Source of the DNA: Streptomyces sp. NBC_01431
GTDB taxonomy: Bacteria; Actinomycetota; Actinomycetes; Streptomycetales; Streptomycetaceae
NCBI RefSeq assembly: GCF_036231355.1
Contig: NZ_CP109496.1
Span: 6,076,001 to 6,140,000 of the forward strand
DNA: 64,000 bases
Direction of reading: 5' to 3'
Position 1 is the first letter of the stretch; each line of letters begins with the position of its first letter. The notes beneath the pieces were generated by a model. It searched no databases and was not told the origin of the DNA. It saw only the letters and a list, made by a program, of their open reading frames with translations. This document shows, in pieces, positions 22,879 to 32,673 of this stretch. The position numbers and the translations under genes were made by a program.

Positions 22879-23595
22879 TCAGTCTTCGCCGAGGTAGGCC
22901 TTGCGGACGGATTCGTCGTGGAGGAGGTCCTGTCCGGTTCCGGAGAGGACGATTTTGCCGATTTCCATGACGTGTCCGTGGTCGGCGAGGGAGAGCGCGG
23001 CTTGGGCGTTCTGTTCGACGAGCAGGATGGTGGTGCCTTGGGCTTTGAGTTCGCTGATGGTGGCCATGATTTTCTGCATCATGATGGGAGACAGGCCCAT
23101 GGAGGGCTCGTCGAGCATCAGGAGCTTTGGCTGGGACATCAGTGCGCGGCCCATGGCGAGCATTTGTTGTTCGCCGCCGGAGAGGGTGCCTGCGGCTTGT
23201 TTGCGGCGTTCTCCGAGGATGGGGAAGAGGTCGTAGGCGCGTTGGATGTCTTTTTCGATGCCTGTTTTGTCGTCGCGGAGGTAGGCACCAAGGCGGAGGT
23301 TGTCCTCGATGGTCATGCGGGGGAAGATGTGGCGGCCTTCGGGGGAGTGGGCCATTCCGAGTGCGACGATTTTGTGTGCGGGTACGTTTTTGAGGGGCTT
23401 GCCGTCGAATTTGATTTGTCCGGCGAGGGGTTCGAGGAGGCCGGAGAGGGTGCGCAGGGTGGTGGTTTTTCCGGCGCCGTTGGTGCCGATGAGGGTGACG
23501 ACTTGTCCTGCTTCGACGCTGAAGGAGATGCCTTTGACGGCTTCGATTTTGCCGTAGGCGACCCGGAGGTCCTCGACTTCGAGGAGTGCGGTCAC
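22879..23595 (-). CDS. livF: Branched-chain amino-acid ABC transporter ATPase LivF
   Basis: A 238-residue ATPase, the second nucleotide-binding subunit of the LIV importer. It shows Walker A GTNGAGKTT, the signature LSGGEQQMLAMGRALM, Walker B LLMLDEPSMGLSP and the H-loop-like EQNAQAAL expected for LivF. The GTG at 23595 overlaps the livG stop as GTGA, the same coupling used through the whole operon. It is the last gene of the operon before a strong terminator. Transport substrates are Leu/Ile/Val or related amino acids; fine specificity depends on the binding protein. Confidence 0.93.
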   Translation of the reverse strand: MTALLEVEDLRVAYGKIEAVKGISFSVEAGQVVTLIGTNGAGKTTTLRTLSGLLEPLAGQIKFDGKPLKNVPAHKIVALGMAHSPEGRHIFPRMTIEDNLRLGAYLRDDKTGIEKDIQRAYDLFPILGERRKQAAGTLSGGEQQMLAMGRALMSQPKLLMLDEPSMGLSPIMMQKIMATISELKAQGTTILLVEQNAQAALSLADHGHVMEIGKIVLSGTGQDLLHDESVRKAYLGED

Positions 23596-24461
23596 GGGGT
23601 GTCTCCTTCGGTGCTGGTGGTGCTTTGTGCCGTTTCGGCGGCTTCGACTTCGGCTATTTCCTCGTCTCCGGGGGCGCCTTCGAAGGGGGTGCCGAGGTAG
23701 GCGGCGATGACGCGTTCGTCGGCTTGGACGGTTTCGGCGGTGCCTTCGACGAGTTTTTCGCCTTGGACGAGGACGGAGACGCGGTCGCAGAGGTTCATGA
23801 TGAACCGCATGTCGTGCTCGATGACGAGTACGGCGATGCCTTGGTCGCGGATGGCGAAGATGAGTTCTTCGGCGGCGCGGGTTTCTTGGGGGTTCATGCC
23901 GGCGGTGGGCTCGTCGAGGAGGAGGAGTCCGGGTTCGCTGGCGAGGGCTCGGGCTATTTCGAGCTTGCGTTGTTCGCCGTAGGGGAGGTTGCGGGAGAGG
24001 TGGTCGGCTTTTGCGGCGAGGCCGGTGAACTCCAGGAGTTCCATGGCTCGTTCGCGGGATGCGTTTTCTGCTTTTTTGAATCCGGGAAGGCGCAGGAGTG
24101 CGGACCAGAGGCCTTCTTTGGTGCGGGTGTGGCGGCCGACGAGGACGTTTTCCAGGACGGTCATGTTGGGGAAGAGCCGGATGTTCTGGAAGGTTCGGGC
24201 GACGCCGGCTTTGGTGACGAGGTGGGGCTTGGGGGGCAGGACGGTGTCCTTGTACGTCACTTTGCCTTCGGTGGGGACGTACAGGCCGGTGAGGCAGTTG
24301 AAGAAGGTGGTTTTGCCTGCGCCGTTGGGTCCGATGAGGCCGACGATTTCGCCGCTGTTGACGGTGAGGTCGACGCCTCGTACGGCGGTGAGTCCGCCGA
24401 AGCGCATGGTGACGCCGCTGGCGTGGAGGACGGTGTTGGGTGTGGTGGTCATGCTGGTCAC
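23592..24461 (-). CDS. livG: Branched-chain amino-acid ABC transporter ATPase LivG
   Basis: A 289-residue ATPase with Walker A GPNGAGKTTFFN, the LivG-typical inserted RTFQNIRLFPNMTVLENVLVGRH, a signature-like LPYGEQRKLEIARAL, Walker B LLLLDEPTAGMNP and the switch His in VIEHDMRFIM. The start GTG at 24461 overlaps the livM stop (GTGA). An in-frame ATG nine bases later is possible but the coupling pattern favours GTG. It forms the heterodimeric motor with LivF under the permeases LivH and LivM. Confidence 0.93.
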   Translation of the reverse strand: MTSMTTTPNTVLHASGVTMRFGGLTAVRGVDLTVNSGEIVGLIGPNGAGKTTFFNCLTGLYVPTEGKVTYKDTVLPPKPHLVTKAGVARTFQNIRLFPNMTVLENVLVGRHTRTKEGLWSALLRLPGFKKAENASRERAMELLEFTGLAAKADHLSRNLPYGEQRKLEIARALASEPGLLLLDEPTAGMNPQETRAAEELIFAIRDQGIAVLVIEHDMRFIMNLCDRVSVLVQGEKLVEGTAETVQADERVIAAYLGTPFEGAPGDEEIAEVEAAETAQSTTSTEGDTP

Positions 24462-26269
24462 GCCCCCGCCTTGGTGACGCCGACGGGTGTGTCGGTGAGG
24501 CTTTGTTGTTCTGGGATGTCGAGTTGGCCGGTCTCGTGGAATTCGAGCTTTTTCCTGCGGTCGGCGACGATGCCTTCGGGGCGCAGGCGCATGAGGACGA
24601 TGAGGGCGACTCCGAAGAGGAGGAGCTGGTAGTCCTGCATGAATTGGAGTTTGGCTGGGATGAGGTAGAGGAGGGCTGCGCCGATGAGGGGTCCGCTCAT
24701 GGTTCCCATGCCGCCGAGGATGACGGCGGCGAGGAGGAAGGCGGAGTTGGGTGGTACGGAGCCGGCGAATTGGTATTGCTCGGGGGTGACGGTGCTGGTG
24801 AGGTGGCCTTGTACGGTGCCGGCGAGTCCGGCGAGGGTGGCGCCGAGTGCGAAGGCGATGAGTTTGACGCGGAAGCCGTTGATGCCCATGGCGGTGGCGG
24901 CGGTTTCGTCTTCGCGGATGGCGACCCAGGCGCGGCCGATGCGGGAGTCGGCGCTGCGTCGGAAGACGGTGACGACGATGAGGGTGATGACGAGCATCAG
25001 CAGGTAGTAGTTGCCGGGTTTGCCGAGGGTGAAGCCGGCGACGTTGTGGCTGATGCCGAGGTCGTATCCGAAGATGGTGATGTCGGGGATGGCGGGGATG
25101 CCTCGGGAGCCGTTGGTGACGTTGGGTCCGCTGTTCCCGTTGAGGTTGTTCATGGTGATGCGGAAGATCTCGCCGAAGCCGAGGGTGACGATGGCGAGGT
25201 AGTCGCCGCGTAGCCGCAGGGTGGGGGCGCCGATGAGGACGCCGAAGACGAGGGATGCGCCGGCGCCGACGAGGATGGCTGCCCAGAACGGGAAGTGGAC
25301 GCCGAGGCTGGATTGGCTGGCGCCGGAGACGAGGGCTGCGGCGTAGGCGCCGACGCCGAGGAAGGCGACGTAGCCGAGGTCGAGGAGGCCGGCGAGGCCG
25401 ACGACGACGTTGAGGCCCAGGGCGACGGTGGCGAAGATCAGGATGTTGGCGCCGATGAGGGAGTATTCGTCGCTGGACTGCGTGAAGGGGAAGCAGATGG
25501 CGGCGACGAAGGCGGCGCTGAGGGTGACGGTGCGGTGTTGTGCGGTGAGTGCGGAGAGGCGGGCGAGGAGGCCTGCTTGGGTTACTGCGGCGAACGTGAA
25601 CACGGCGGTGATGAGGAAGCCGATGAACAGTTCGGTGTATGCGGTGTCGATGCCGTAGGCGAAGACGTAGAGGCCGATGGCGAAGGCGGCGACGATGATG
25701 AGGATGCCGGCCCAGTCGGGGATGGGTTGGGCGCGGCGGGGGGTGGGGGCGGCGAGGGTGTGGCGGATGCGCTGCCAGAGGTTGTCGTTTGTGGTGTCGG
25801 TGCTGGGGGTGTCGGCGGGCAGGGCGAAGGCGCCGATGGTGGCGGCGAGTGCGCCGATGCCGGAGACGTAGGCGCCGGGTTCGAGGTTGACGAGGCCGCC
25901 GAGTTCGCTGGAGATCGCGCCGAGGGTGTAGCCGGTGGTGCCGAGGGTGGCGATGGCGAGGAGGCGGAGGGGGGCGTTGGTGGCTGCGGGGGTGAGCCAG
26001 CGCAGTCCCTTGGTGCCGTATGCGGAGAGGGCGAAGAGGATGGTGAGGGCGGCGGTGGTGAGGGTGAGGAGTTGGAGGCCGCCGGGGTAGCCGGTGACGG
26101 TGAGGTCGCCGGGGAAGGCGCTGGTCCAGGTCCAGGCCATGAAGGTGCCGATGAGGGCGAGGGCTGCGCCTGCGGTGGTGGTGTGGCGGGCGAGCGTGGC
26201 CGGCAGCGGGATGAGGGGCTTGGCGCTGTCGGGGTGTGTGGTGGTGTGGGTGTTGGTCATGGTGTTCAC
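24458..26269 (-). CDS. livM: Branched-chain amino-acid ABC transporter permease LivM
   Basis: About 603 residues from a GTG at 26269 that overlaps the livH stop (GTGA); an ATG nine bases later is an alternative. The N-terminal 250 residues hold extra membrane segments and linkers not present in short LivM proteins. The conserved permease domain follows, with GLNVVVGLAGLLDLGYVAFLGVGAYAAAL and the coupling-helix region RIGRAWVAIREDETAATAMGIN. Roughly ten or more hydrophobic segments are seen. This two-part architecture is usual for Streptomyces LivM. A cytoplasmic tail ends in KAGA. It pairs with LivH to form the channel. Confidence 0.9.
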   Translation of the reverse strand: MNTMTNTHTTTHPDSAKPLIPLPATLARHTTTAGAALALIGTFMAWTWTSAFPGDLTVTGYPGGLQLLTLTTAALTILFALSAYGTKGLRWLTPAATNAPLRLLAIATLGTTGYTLGAISSELGGLVNLEPGAYVSGIGALAATIGAFALPADTPSTDTTNDNLWQRIRHTLAAPTPRRAQPIPDWAGILIIVAAFAIGLYVFAYGIDTAYTELFIGFLITAVFTFAAVTQAGLLARLSALTAQHRTVTLSAAFVAAICFPFTQSSDEYSLIGANILIFATVALGLNVVVGLAGLLDLGYVAFLGVGAYAAALVSGASQSSLGVHFPFWAAILVGAGASLVFGVLIGAPTLRLRGDYLAIVTLGFGEIFRITMNNLNGNSGPNVTNGSRGIPAIPDITIFGYDLGISHNVAGFTLGKPGNYYLLMLVITLIVVTVFRRSADSRIGRAWVAIREDETAATAMGINGFRVKLIAFALGATLAGLAGTVQGHLTSTVTPEQYQFAGSVPPNSAFLLAAVILGGMGTMSGPLIGAALLYLIPAKLQFMQDYQLLLFGVALIVLMRLRPEGIVADRRKKLEFHETGQLDIPEQQSLTDTPVGVTKAGA

Positions 26270-27195
26270 GCCCTGTCCGCGACGCGTTCGCCGAGCAGGC
26301 CTTGGGGTCGGACGAGGAGGACGACGATGAGGAGGACGAAGGCCCATACGTCCTTCCAGGCGCCGCCGCCGAAGAGTTCCATGCTGGGGATGTTGCCGAT
26401 GTAGCCGACGGCGAGGGATTCGGCGAGGCCGAGGACGATGCCGCCGAGCATGGCGCCGTAGATGTTGCCGATGCCGCCGAGTACGGCTGCGGTGAAGGCT
26501 TTGAGGCCCATGATGAAGCCCATGCGGAAGCCGACTTGGCCGTTGTGGAGGCCGTAGCCGACGGCGGCGATGGCTGCGAACGCGGCGCCGATGGCGAAGG
26601 CCATGACGATGATGCGGTCGGTGTTGATGCCCATGAGTTTTGCGGTGTCGGGGTCTTGGGCGGTGGCTTGCATGCCGCGGCCGGTGCGGGTTTTGGTGAC
26701 GTAGAACCCGAGGGCGATCATGCAGAGGGGGGCGGCGATGAGGATGAAGAGGTCGCCGCGTTGGATGTTGGCGCCGAGGATGTGGAAGGGGGCTCCGTCG
26801 AACTGGGGGAAGGAGCGGTCCTTCTTGGCGTCGGGGTACCACTTCCATACGGCCTGTTGGAGGGCGAGGGAGAGGCCGATGGCGGTGATGAGTGGGGCGA
26901 GGCGGGGTGCGTTGCGCAGGGGCCGGTAGGCGAAGCGCTCGGCTGCGGTGGCGACGAGGACGGAGATGATGACTCCGCCGATGATCATGAGGGGGATGGC
27001 GGCGAGGAGTGAGAAGCCGGCCGGGAGGGCGATGAAGACGGTGAGAGCCCCGAAGCCCCCGACCATGAATATCTCGCCGTGGGCGAAGTTGATGAGCTGG
27101 ACAATGCCGTAGACCATCGTGTAGCCGATCGCGATCAGACCGTACATCGCGCCGAGGATGAGTCCATTGGCCAGCTGTTGCGGCAGTTCGTGCAC
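26266..27195 (-). CDS. livH: Branched-chain amino-acid ABC transporter permease LivH
   Basis: A 309-residue integral membrane protein starting with GTG at 27195 behind GGAGG. The first helix ANGLILGAMYGLIAIGYTMVYGIVQLINFAHGEIFM and the coupling motif GRGMQATAQDPDTAKLMGINTDRIIV are diagnostic for LivH. Eight or so membrane segments are present. The gene is separated from the upstream binding-protein gene by about 100 bp containing a strong hairpin, so part of the transcription probably stops before it. It is translationally coupled to livM. Confidence 0.93.
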   Translation of the reverse strand: MHELPQQLANGLILGAMYGLIAIGYTMVYGIVQLINFAHGEIFMVGGFGALTVFIALPAGFSLLAAIPLMIIGGVIISVLVATAAERFAYRPLRNAPRLAPLITAIGLSLALQQAVWKWYPDAKKDRSFPQFDGAPFHILGANIQRGDLFILIAAPLCMIALGFYVTKTRTGRGMQATAQDPDTAKLMGINTDRIIVMAFAIGAAFAAIAAVGYGLHNGQVGFRMGFIMGLKAFTAAVLGGIGNIYGAMLGGIVLGLAESLAVGYIGNIPSMELFGGGAWKDVWAFVLLIVVLLVRPQGLLGERVADRA

Positions 27196-27227
27196 CGCGG
27201 GGCCTCCGTGTAGTGATCGGATATGGC

Positions 27228-27262
27228 ACCGCGCGGGAGCGCTGGTGGCGCTCCCGCGCGGT
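27228..27262 (-). terminator. Intra-operon hairpin between the binding-protein gene and livH
   Basis: ACCGCGCGGGAGCG (27228-27241) pairs perfectly with CGCTCCCGCGCGGT (27249-27262), giving 14 bp with a seven-base loop and no T-tract. Located just after the binding-protein stop and 33 bp before livH, it may be a partial terminator or 3'-end stabiliser. Either would make the binding protein more abundant than the membrane subunits. Confidence 0.7.
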
Positions 27263-27297
27263 CCGTTCAGTTCAGTGCGTGTGGCGGGATCGCCGGG

Positions 27298-28527
27298 TTA
27301 CGGCTTGTAGGCCTCGCTGAGTTCGGGCTTCCAGGCGCCGCTGGTGACCTTGTAGGCGGTCATCATGGTGTTGGTGGTGTCGCCGTATTCGTCGAAGGAG
27401 ACGGGGCCGGTGACGCCGTCGAACTTGACCTTGCCGACGGCGTCGAGGACCTTGGCGCGCAGGTCGCTGCTGGGGACCTTGCCGTTGTTGGCGGCGACGA
27501 CTGCCTTGACGGCTTCGATGATGGCCCAGGCGGCGTCGTAGGTGCCGCCGCCGTAGGCCTCGTAGGCGTCCTTGTATCCGGCGGCCTTGTAGTTCGCGAT
27601 GAAGGTCTTGGCGGAGTCGAGCTGCTCGACGGGCTTGCCGACGGAGGTGGCGAGGTCGCCTTCGGCCTTCTTGTTGAGCTTGATGAAGTCGGCGCTGTAG
27701 ATGCCGTCGCCGCCCATGAGCGGGATGTTGGTGCCGCTGTCCTTGAGCTGCTGGGACAGGGGGCCGGCCGCGGGGTATTCGCCGCCGTAGTAGAGGGCCT
27801 TGGCGCCGGTGGTCTTGACCTTGGCGACGATGGCGTTGAAGTCGCGGTCGTCGGGGTTGATGTGGTCGGATCCGACGATCTTGCCGCCGAGCTTGGTGAA
27901 GGTGTCCTTGAAGGAGGCGGCGAGGCCGGCGCCGTAGGTCTTCTGGTCGTCGATGAGGTAGACCGAGTCGATCTTGGCGTTGTTGAACAGGTACTTGGCG
28001 GCGAAGGCGCCCTGGACCTGGTCGGTGGTGGCGGTGCGGAAGAAGGTCTTGTAGGGACGCTTCTTGGTGCCGGTCTTCCAGCCGTCGCCCTGGGTCAGTT
28101 CGGTGCCCGTGTTGGCGGGGGAGATCTGGGTGAGGCCGGCGTCGCTGAGCGGCTTCTGCATGGACTGCGAGACGCTGGAGTTCAGGGGGCCGACGATGCC
28201 GACGACGGTGTTGTCGCCGATGAACTTGGTGGCGTTCTGCTGGCCGACGGACGGCTGGGCCTGGTCGTCGAGCGGCTGGGTCTTGAACTCGACGCCGGGG
28301 ACGAGGTTCTGCTTGTTGGCCGTCTGTGCGGCGAGGTCGGCGGAGTTCTTGATTCCGAGGCCGAGGGCGGACAGGTCACCTGTGAGGGGTGCGTCTACAC
28401 CGATGACGACGGTCTGCTTCGAGCCGCTGCTGGTGTCGCCGCCTTTGTCGCGCGACCCACAGGCGGTGAGGGTGAGTGCGCCTGTGGTGAGCACTGTGGT
28501 GAGTATGAGCAAGGAACGGTGTCGCAC
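27298..28527 (-). CDS. Branched-chain amino-acid substrate-binding lipoprotein
   Basis: A 409-residue lipoprotein (MRHRSLLILTTVLTTGALTLTACGS, with lipobox LTAC) of the Leu/Ile/Val-binding family (type I periplasmic fold). VIGVDAPLTGDLSALGLGIKNSADLA, VVGIVGPLNSSVSQSMQKPLSDAGLTQISPANTG and LYYGGEYPAAGPLSQQLKDSG fit the family well. It delivers the amino acid to LivHM. It is the first gene of the operon. Upstream lies a 390-bp region with A/T-rich elements that probably contains the operon promoter. Specificity among Leu, Ile, Val or related compounds is not readable. Confidence 0.92.
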   Translation of the reverse strand: MRHRSLLILTTVLTTGALTLTACGSRDKGGDTSSGSKQTVVIGVDAPLTGDLSALGLGIKNSADLAAQTANKQNLVPGVEFKTQPLDDQAQPSVGQQNATKFIGDNTVVGIVGPLNSSVSQSMQKPLSDAGLTQISPANTGTELTQGDGWKTGTKKRPYKTFFRTATTDQVQGAFAAKYLFNNAKIDSVYLIDDQKTYGAGLAASFKDTFTKLGGKIVGSDHINPDDRDFNAIVAKVKTTGAKALYYGGEYPAAGPLSQQLKDSGTNIPLMGGDGIYSADFIKLNKKAEGDLATSVGKPVEQLDSAKTFIANYKAAGYKDAYEAYGGGTYDAAWAIIEAVKAVVAANNGKVPSSDLRAKVLDAVGKVKFDGVTGPVSFDEYGDTTNTMMTAYKVTSGAWKPELSEAYKP

Positions 28528-28922
28528 GATGGGTCCTTTCCCTGGCGCGGCCTCCTCGTGAGTGAGGTGCCGTGTCGGTCGCCGGGGCGTACTGGGTGGT
28601 AAGGGCCGTGCAGTAGTCGCACCCGGCGGCGCGGTGACTGGCCGTGACTCTAAGCGCAGCCGGGGAGGGTGGGGAGCGGCCGGGACAGGATGTGACTTTC
28701 TTGTTATGCCAAGGCCAAACCTTGCCGGTGCAGTGCGGACAATTTGTACAATTTAGGGTGCCGGGATTTCTCGCATGGTGAGAACGCCCAGTTCCGCTAA
28801 GGGGCTTGAGGGGATCATGGTGCTGACAGGCCGCCGGGCGTCCGGATGCCGGTCGCTGGCGGGCAGGCTGCTCGCCGATGGCTGGTATTCGCCCTTCGCG
28901 GCCTCTCGAATGTTACGGAGCG
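28528..28922. other. Non-coding upstream region of the liv operon
   Basis: No convincing gene is seen in these 395 bp. Notable elements are CAAGG-N5-CCTTG (28711-28725) and the palindrome TTGTACAA (28744-28751) inside an A/T-rich patch that is rare in this genome. They lie 180-225 bp upstream of the liv binding-protein start and 170-210 bp beyond the end of the following lipoprotein gene. They are candidates for the liv promoter/operator. No hexamer pair was good enough to assign a transcription start. Confidence 0.4.
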
Positions 28923-29378
28923 TTACGGTGAGCCGGAGGGGGTGGGGAGCTTGGTCTGCGCCCAAGGGTCCGTCGTCGGGGTGCCGTTGCGGTAGCGCTC
29001 GGCGCAACCGAGGTGCGCCTGCTGCTCGATGAGGCGGTCCCCGGCGGCCGCGCCGTGAGCGGCGCGCTCCTTGCGGGCGGCGGTCAGCGTGGCGAGGAGG
29101 ATCTCGTTCTGCCCGTCCGACAGGCCCTTCTCCTGGTAGTCGAGGCCCGAACCCCGGCCTTGGTCCAGCTCCTGTTTCGCCCAGTAGACGATCAGGTGGG
29201 TGCAGAGGTCCTGCGGTGAAGTCGCCTGCGGAGAGGGCGAGTTGGCCCCCCGGGCGCTGATCGGGACGGTGGCTTCGTCCAGGGGGTGATGAGCGCCGTC
29301 GCAGCCGGCGAGGAGGGCCACCGCGGCGAGTGCGCCCGCCAGGGCGAGGGGTGCCCGCAGCCGTCCTTGGGTCCTCAT
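28923..29378 (-). CDS. Small hypothetical lipoprotein
   Basis: A 151-residue protein with a clear lipoprotein signal: MRTQGRLRAPLALAGALAAVALLAGC, with Cys about residue 26. A flexible Ser/Pro/Thr linker leads to a mainly helical domain, LCTHLIVYWAKQELDQG ... GQNEILLATLTAARKE ... HLGCAERYRNG, with two cysteines that could form a disulfide outside the cell. No named family is recognised. It stands alone upstream of the liv operon and in the same direction; its stop is about 400 bp from the liv binding-protein start. Confidence 0.75.
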   Translation of the reverse strand: MRTQGRLRAPLALAGALAAVALLAGCDGAHHPLDEATVPISARGANSPSPQATSPQDLCTHLIVYWAKQELDQGRGSGLDYQEKGLSDGQNEILLATLTAARKERAAHGAAAGDRLIEQQAHLGCAERYRNGTPTTDPWAQTKLPTPSGSP

Positions 29379-29510
29379 GGCACGAAGTTAGGGCGCCGAT
29401 CGGGACATGACAATGGCCGGTGAGTGGTCAACTCACCGGCCGATAAACGGACTTGAGAGCTCCGCGGGATGTGCGGTCCGCGTCGCGATGATCCCGGGTG
29501 TTGCGGAGGG

Positions 29511-29978
29511 TCAGCCCTTGGTGCCGTCGGCGTCGCGCAGCAGACAGGTGAGGCGGGCCGTGCAGACCCGCTTGTCCTGCTCGTCGGTGATGACGATCTC
29601 GTACGTCGCCGTCGAGCGCCCGCGGTGCACGGGGGTGGCCACGCCGGTCACCAGGCCGCTGCGCACGCCGCGGTGGTGGGTGCAGTTCAGGTCCACGCCG
29701 ACCGCGACCTTGCCGAGGCCGCCGTGCAGCATCGAGCCGACCGAGCCGAGCGTCTCGGCGAGCACCGCGGAGGCGCCGCCGTGCAGCAGCCCGTACGGCT
29801 GGGTGTTGCCCTCGACCGGCATGGTGCCCACCACGCGCTCCGCGGAGGCTTCAAGGATCTGCACGCCCATGCGGGTGCCGAGGTGTCCGGCCGAGAACAG
29901 GGCGGGCAGGTCGACGCCGAGGGCCGCGTACTCGTCGATGACTTCCTGCGGGAACTTCACGCTGCTCTGCTCGCCCAT
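29511..29978 (-). CDS. PaaI-like hotdog-fold acyl-CoA thioesterase
   Basis: A 155-residue single-domain hotdog protein. The segment GNTQPYGLLHGGASAVLAETLGSVGS carries the HGG motif and the acidic residue placed in the active site of PaaI/YbgC-type thioesterases. VAVGVDLNCTHHRGVRSG and TATYEIVITDEQDKRVCTARLTC complete the beta-sheet. It should hydrolyse acyl-CoA, perhaps aromatic acyl-CoA, but the substrate is not determined. The ATG at 29978 is preceded by GGAGCC. The following 150 bp separate it from the oxidoreductase gene on the same strand. Confidence 0.88.
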   Translation of the reverse strand: MGEQSSVKFPQEVIDEYAALGVDLPALFSAGHLGTRMGVQILEASAERVVGTMPVEGNTQPYGLLHGGASAVLAETLGSVGSMLHGGLGKVAVGVDLNCTHHRGVRSGLVTGVATPVHRGRSTATYEIVITDEQDKRVCTARLTCLLRDADGTKG

Positions 29979-30136
29979 GGGCTCCGGCTCCGTTCAAGAA
30001 GGGGTGACTGCGATGTCCGCACCGTCATACCAGATGCTCTGAGCAAACGCTTAGGACCCAGCTCTCATTCCGGATCGCGGACGCCCGCTGTCCCCCTGAC
30101 TCCTGTGCCTCCTGCCCTCCCCTGTGCGTTGGTGGA

Positions 30137-32410
<2,274 letters not shown>

Positions 32411-32456
32411 GGCGCTGCTCCCCTTCGAGCGGACACGTCGTACGAACACGTGGTGC

Positions 32457-32545
32457 GGACACTTCGCGCGCAGATCGCGTACGGATACGGCGTACGGATA
32501 CCGCGCACGTACACGTGCGTGTGGACACTTCGTGCGGATACTTCG
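32457..32545. repeat. Short degenerate repeats upstream of the oxidoreductase gene
   Basis: GGACACTTCG occurs at 32457-32466 and 32523-32532, with a one-base variant GGATACTTCG at 32536-32545. Between them GCGTACGGATAC is repeated in tandem (about 32478-32501). The elements fill the 263-bp gap between the divergent oxidoreductase and polA genes. They may be operators or a decayed satellite; no function is assigned. Confidence 0.5.
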
Positions 32546-32643
32546 TGCGGATGCGAGATGTGTGCGTGTCCGATCCTGTCACGCGGCACTGACAGCCCCT
32601 CCGGACAGGTCGCGAGGGCCGCCGGGTCCGGGGCTGGCGGGGA

Positions 32644-32666
32644 TTGTCAGTGGGGCGTGGCAGGAT
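32644..32666 (+). promoter_or_regulatory. DNA-damage-type promoter of polA (TTGTCAGTG-N8-CAGGAT)
   Basis: TTGTCAGTG (32644-32652), eight bases, then CAGGAT (32661-32666) match the RecA-independent damage promoter consensus TTGTCRGTG-N8-TANNNT known from mycobacterial and Streptomyces recA and recognised with PafBC. The only deviation is C for T at the first -10 position. The -10 ends seven bases before the polA ATG, predicting a leaderless mRNA. Confidence 0.7.
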
Positions 32667-32673
32667 CGGGGGC

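Noticed and set aside
28753..29007. Small minus-strand frame overlapping the lipoprotein gene end
   Set aside because: Overlaps the better supported lipoprotein reading and lacks a ribosome-binding site or recognisable content.
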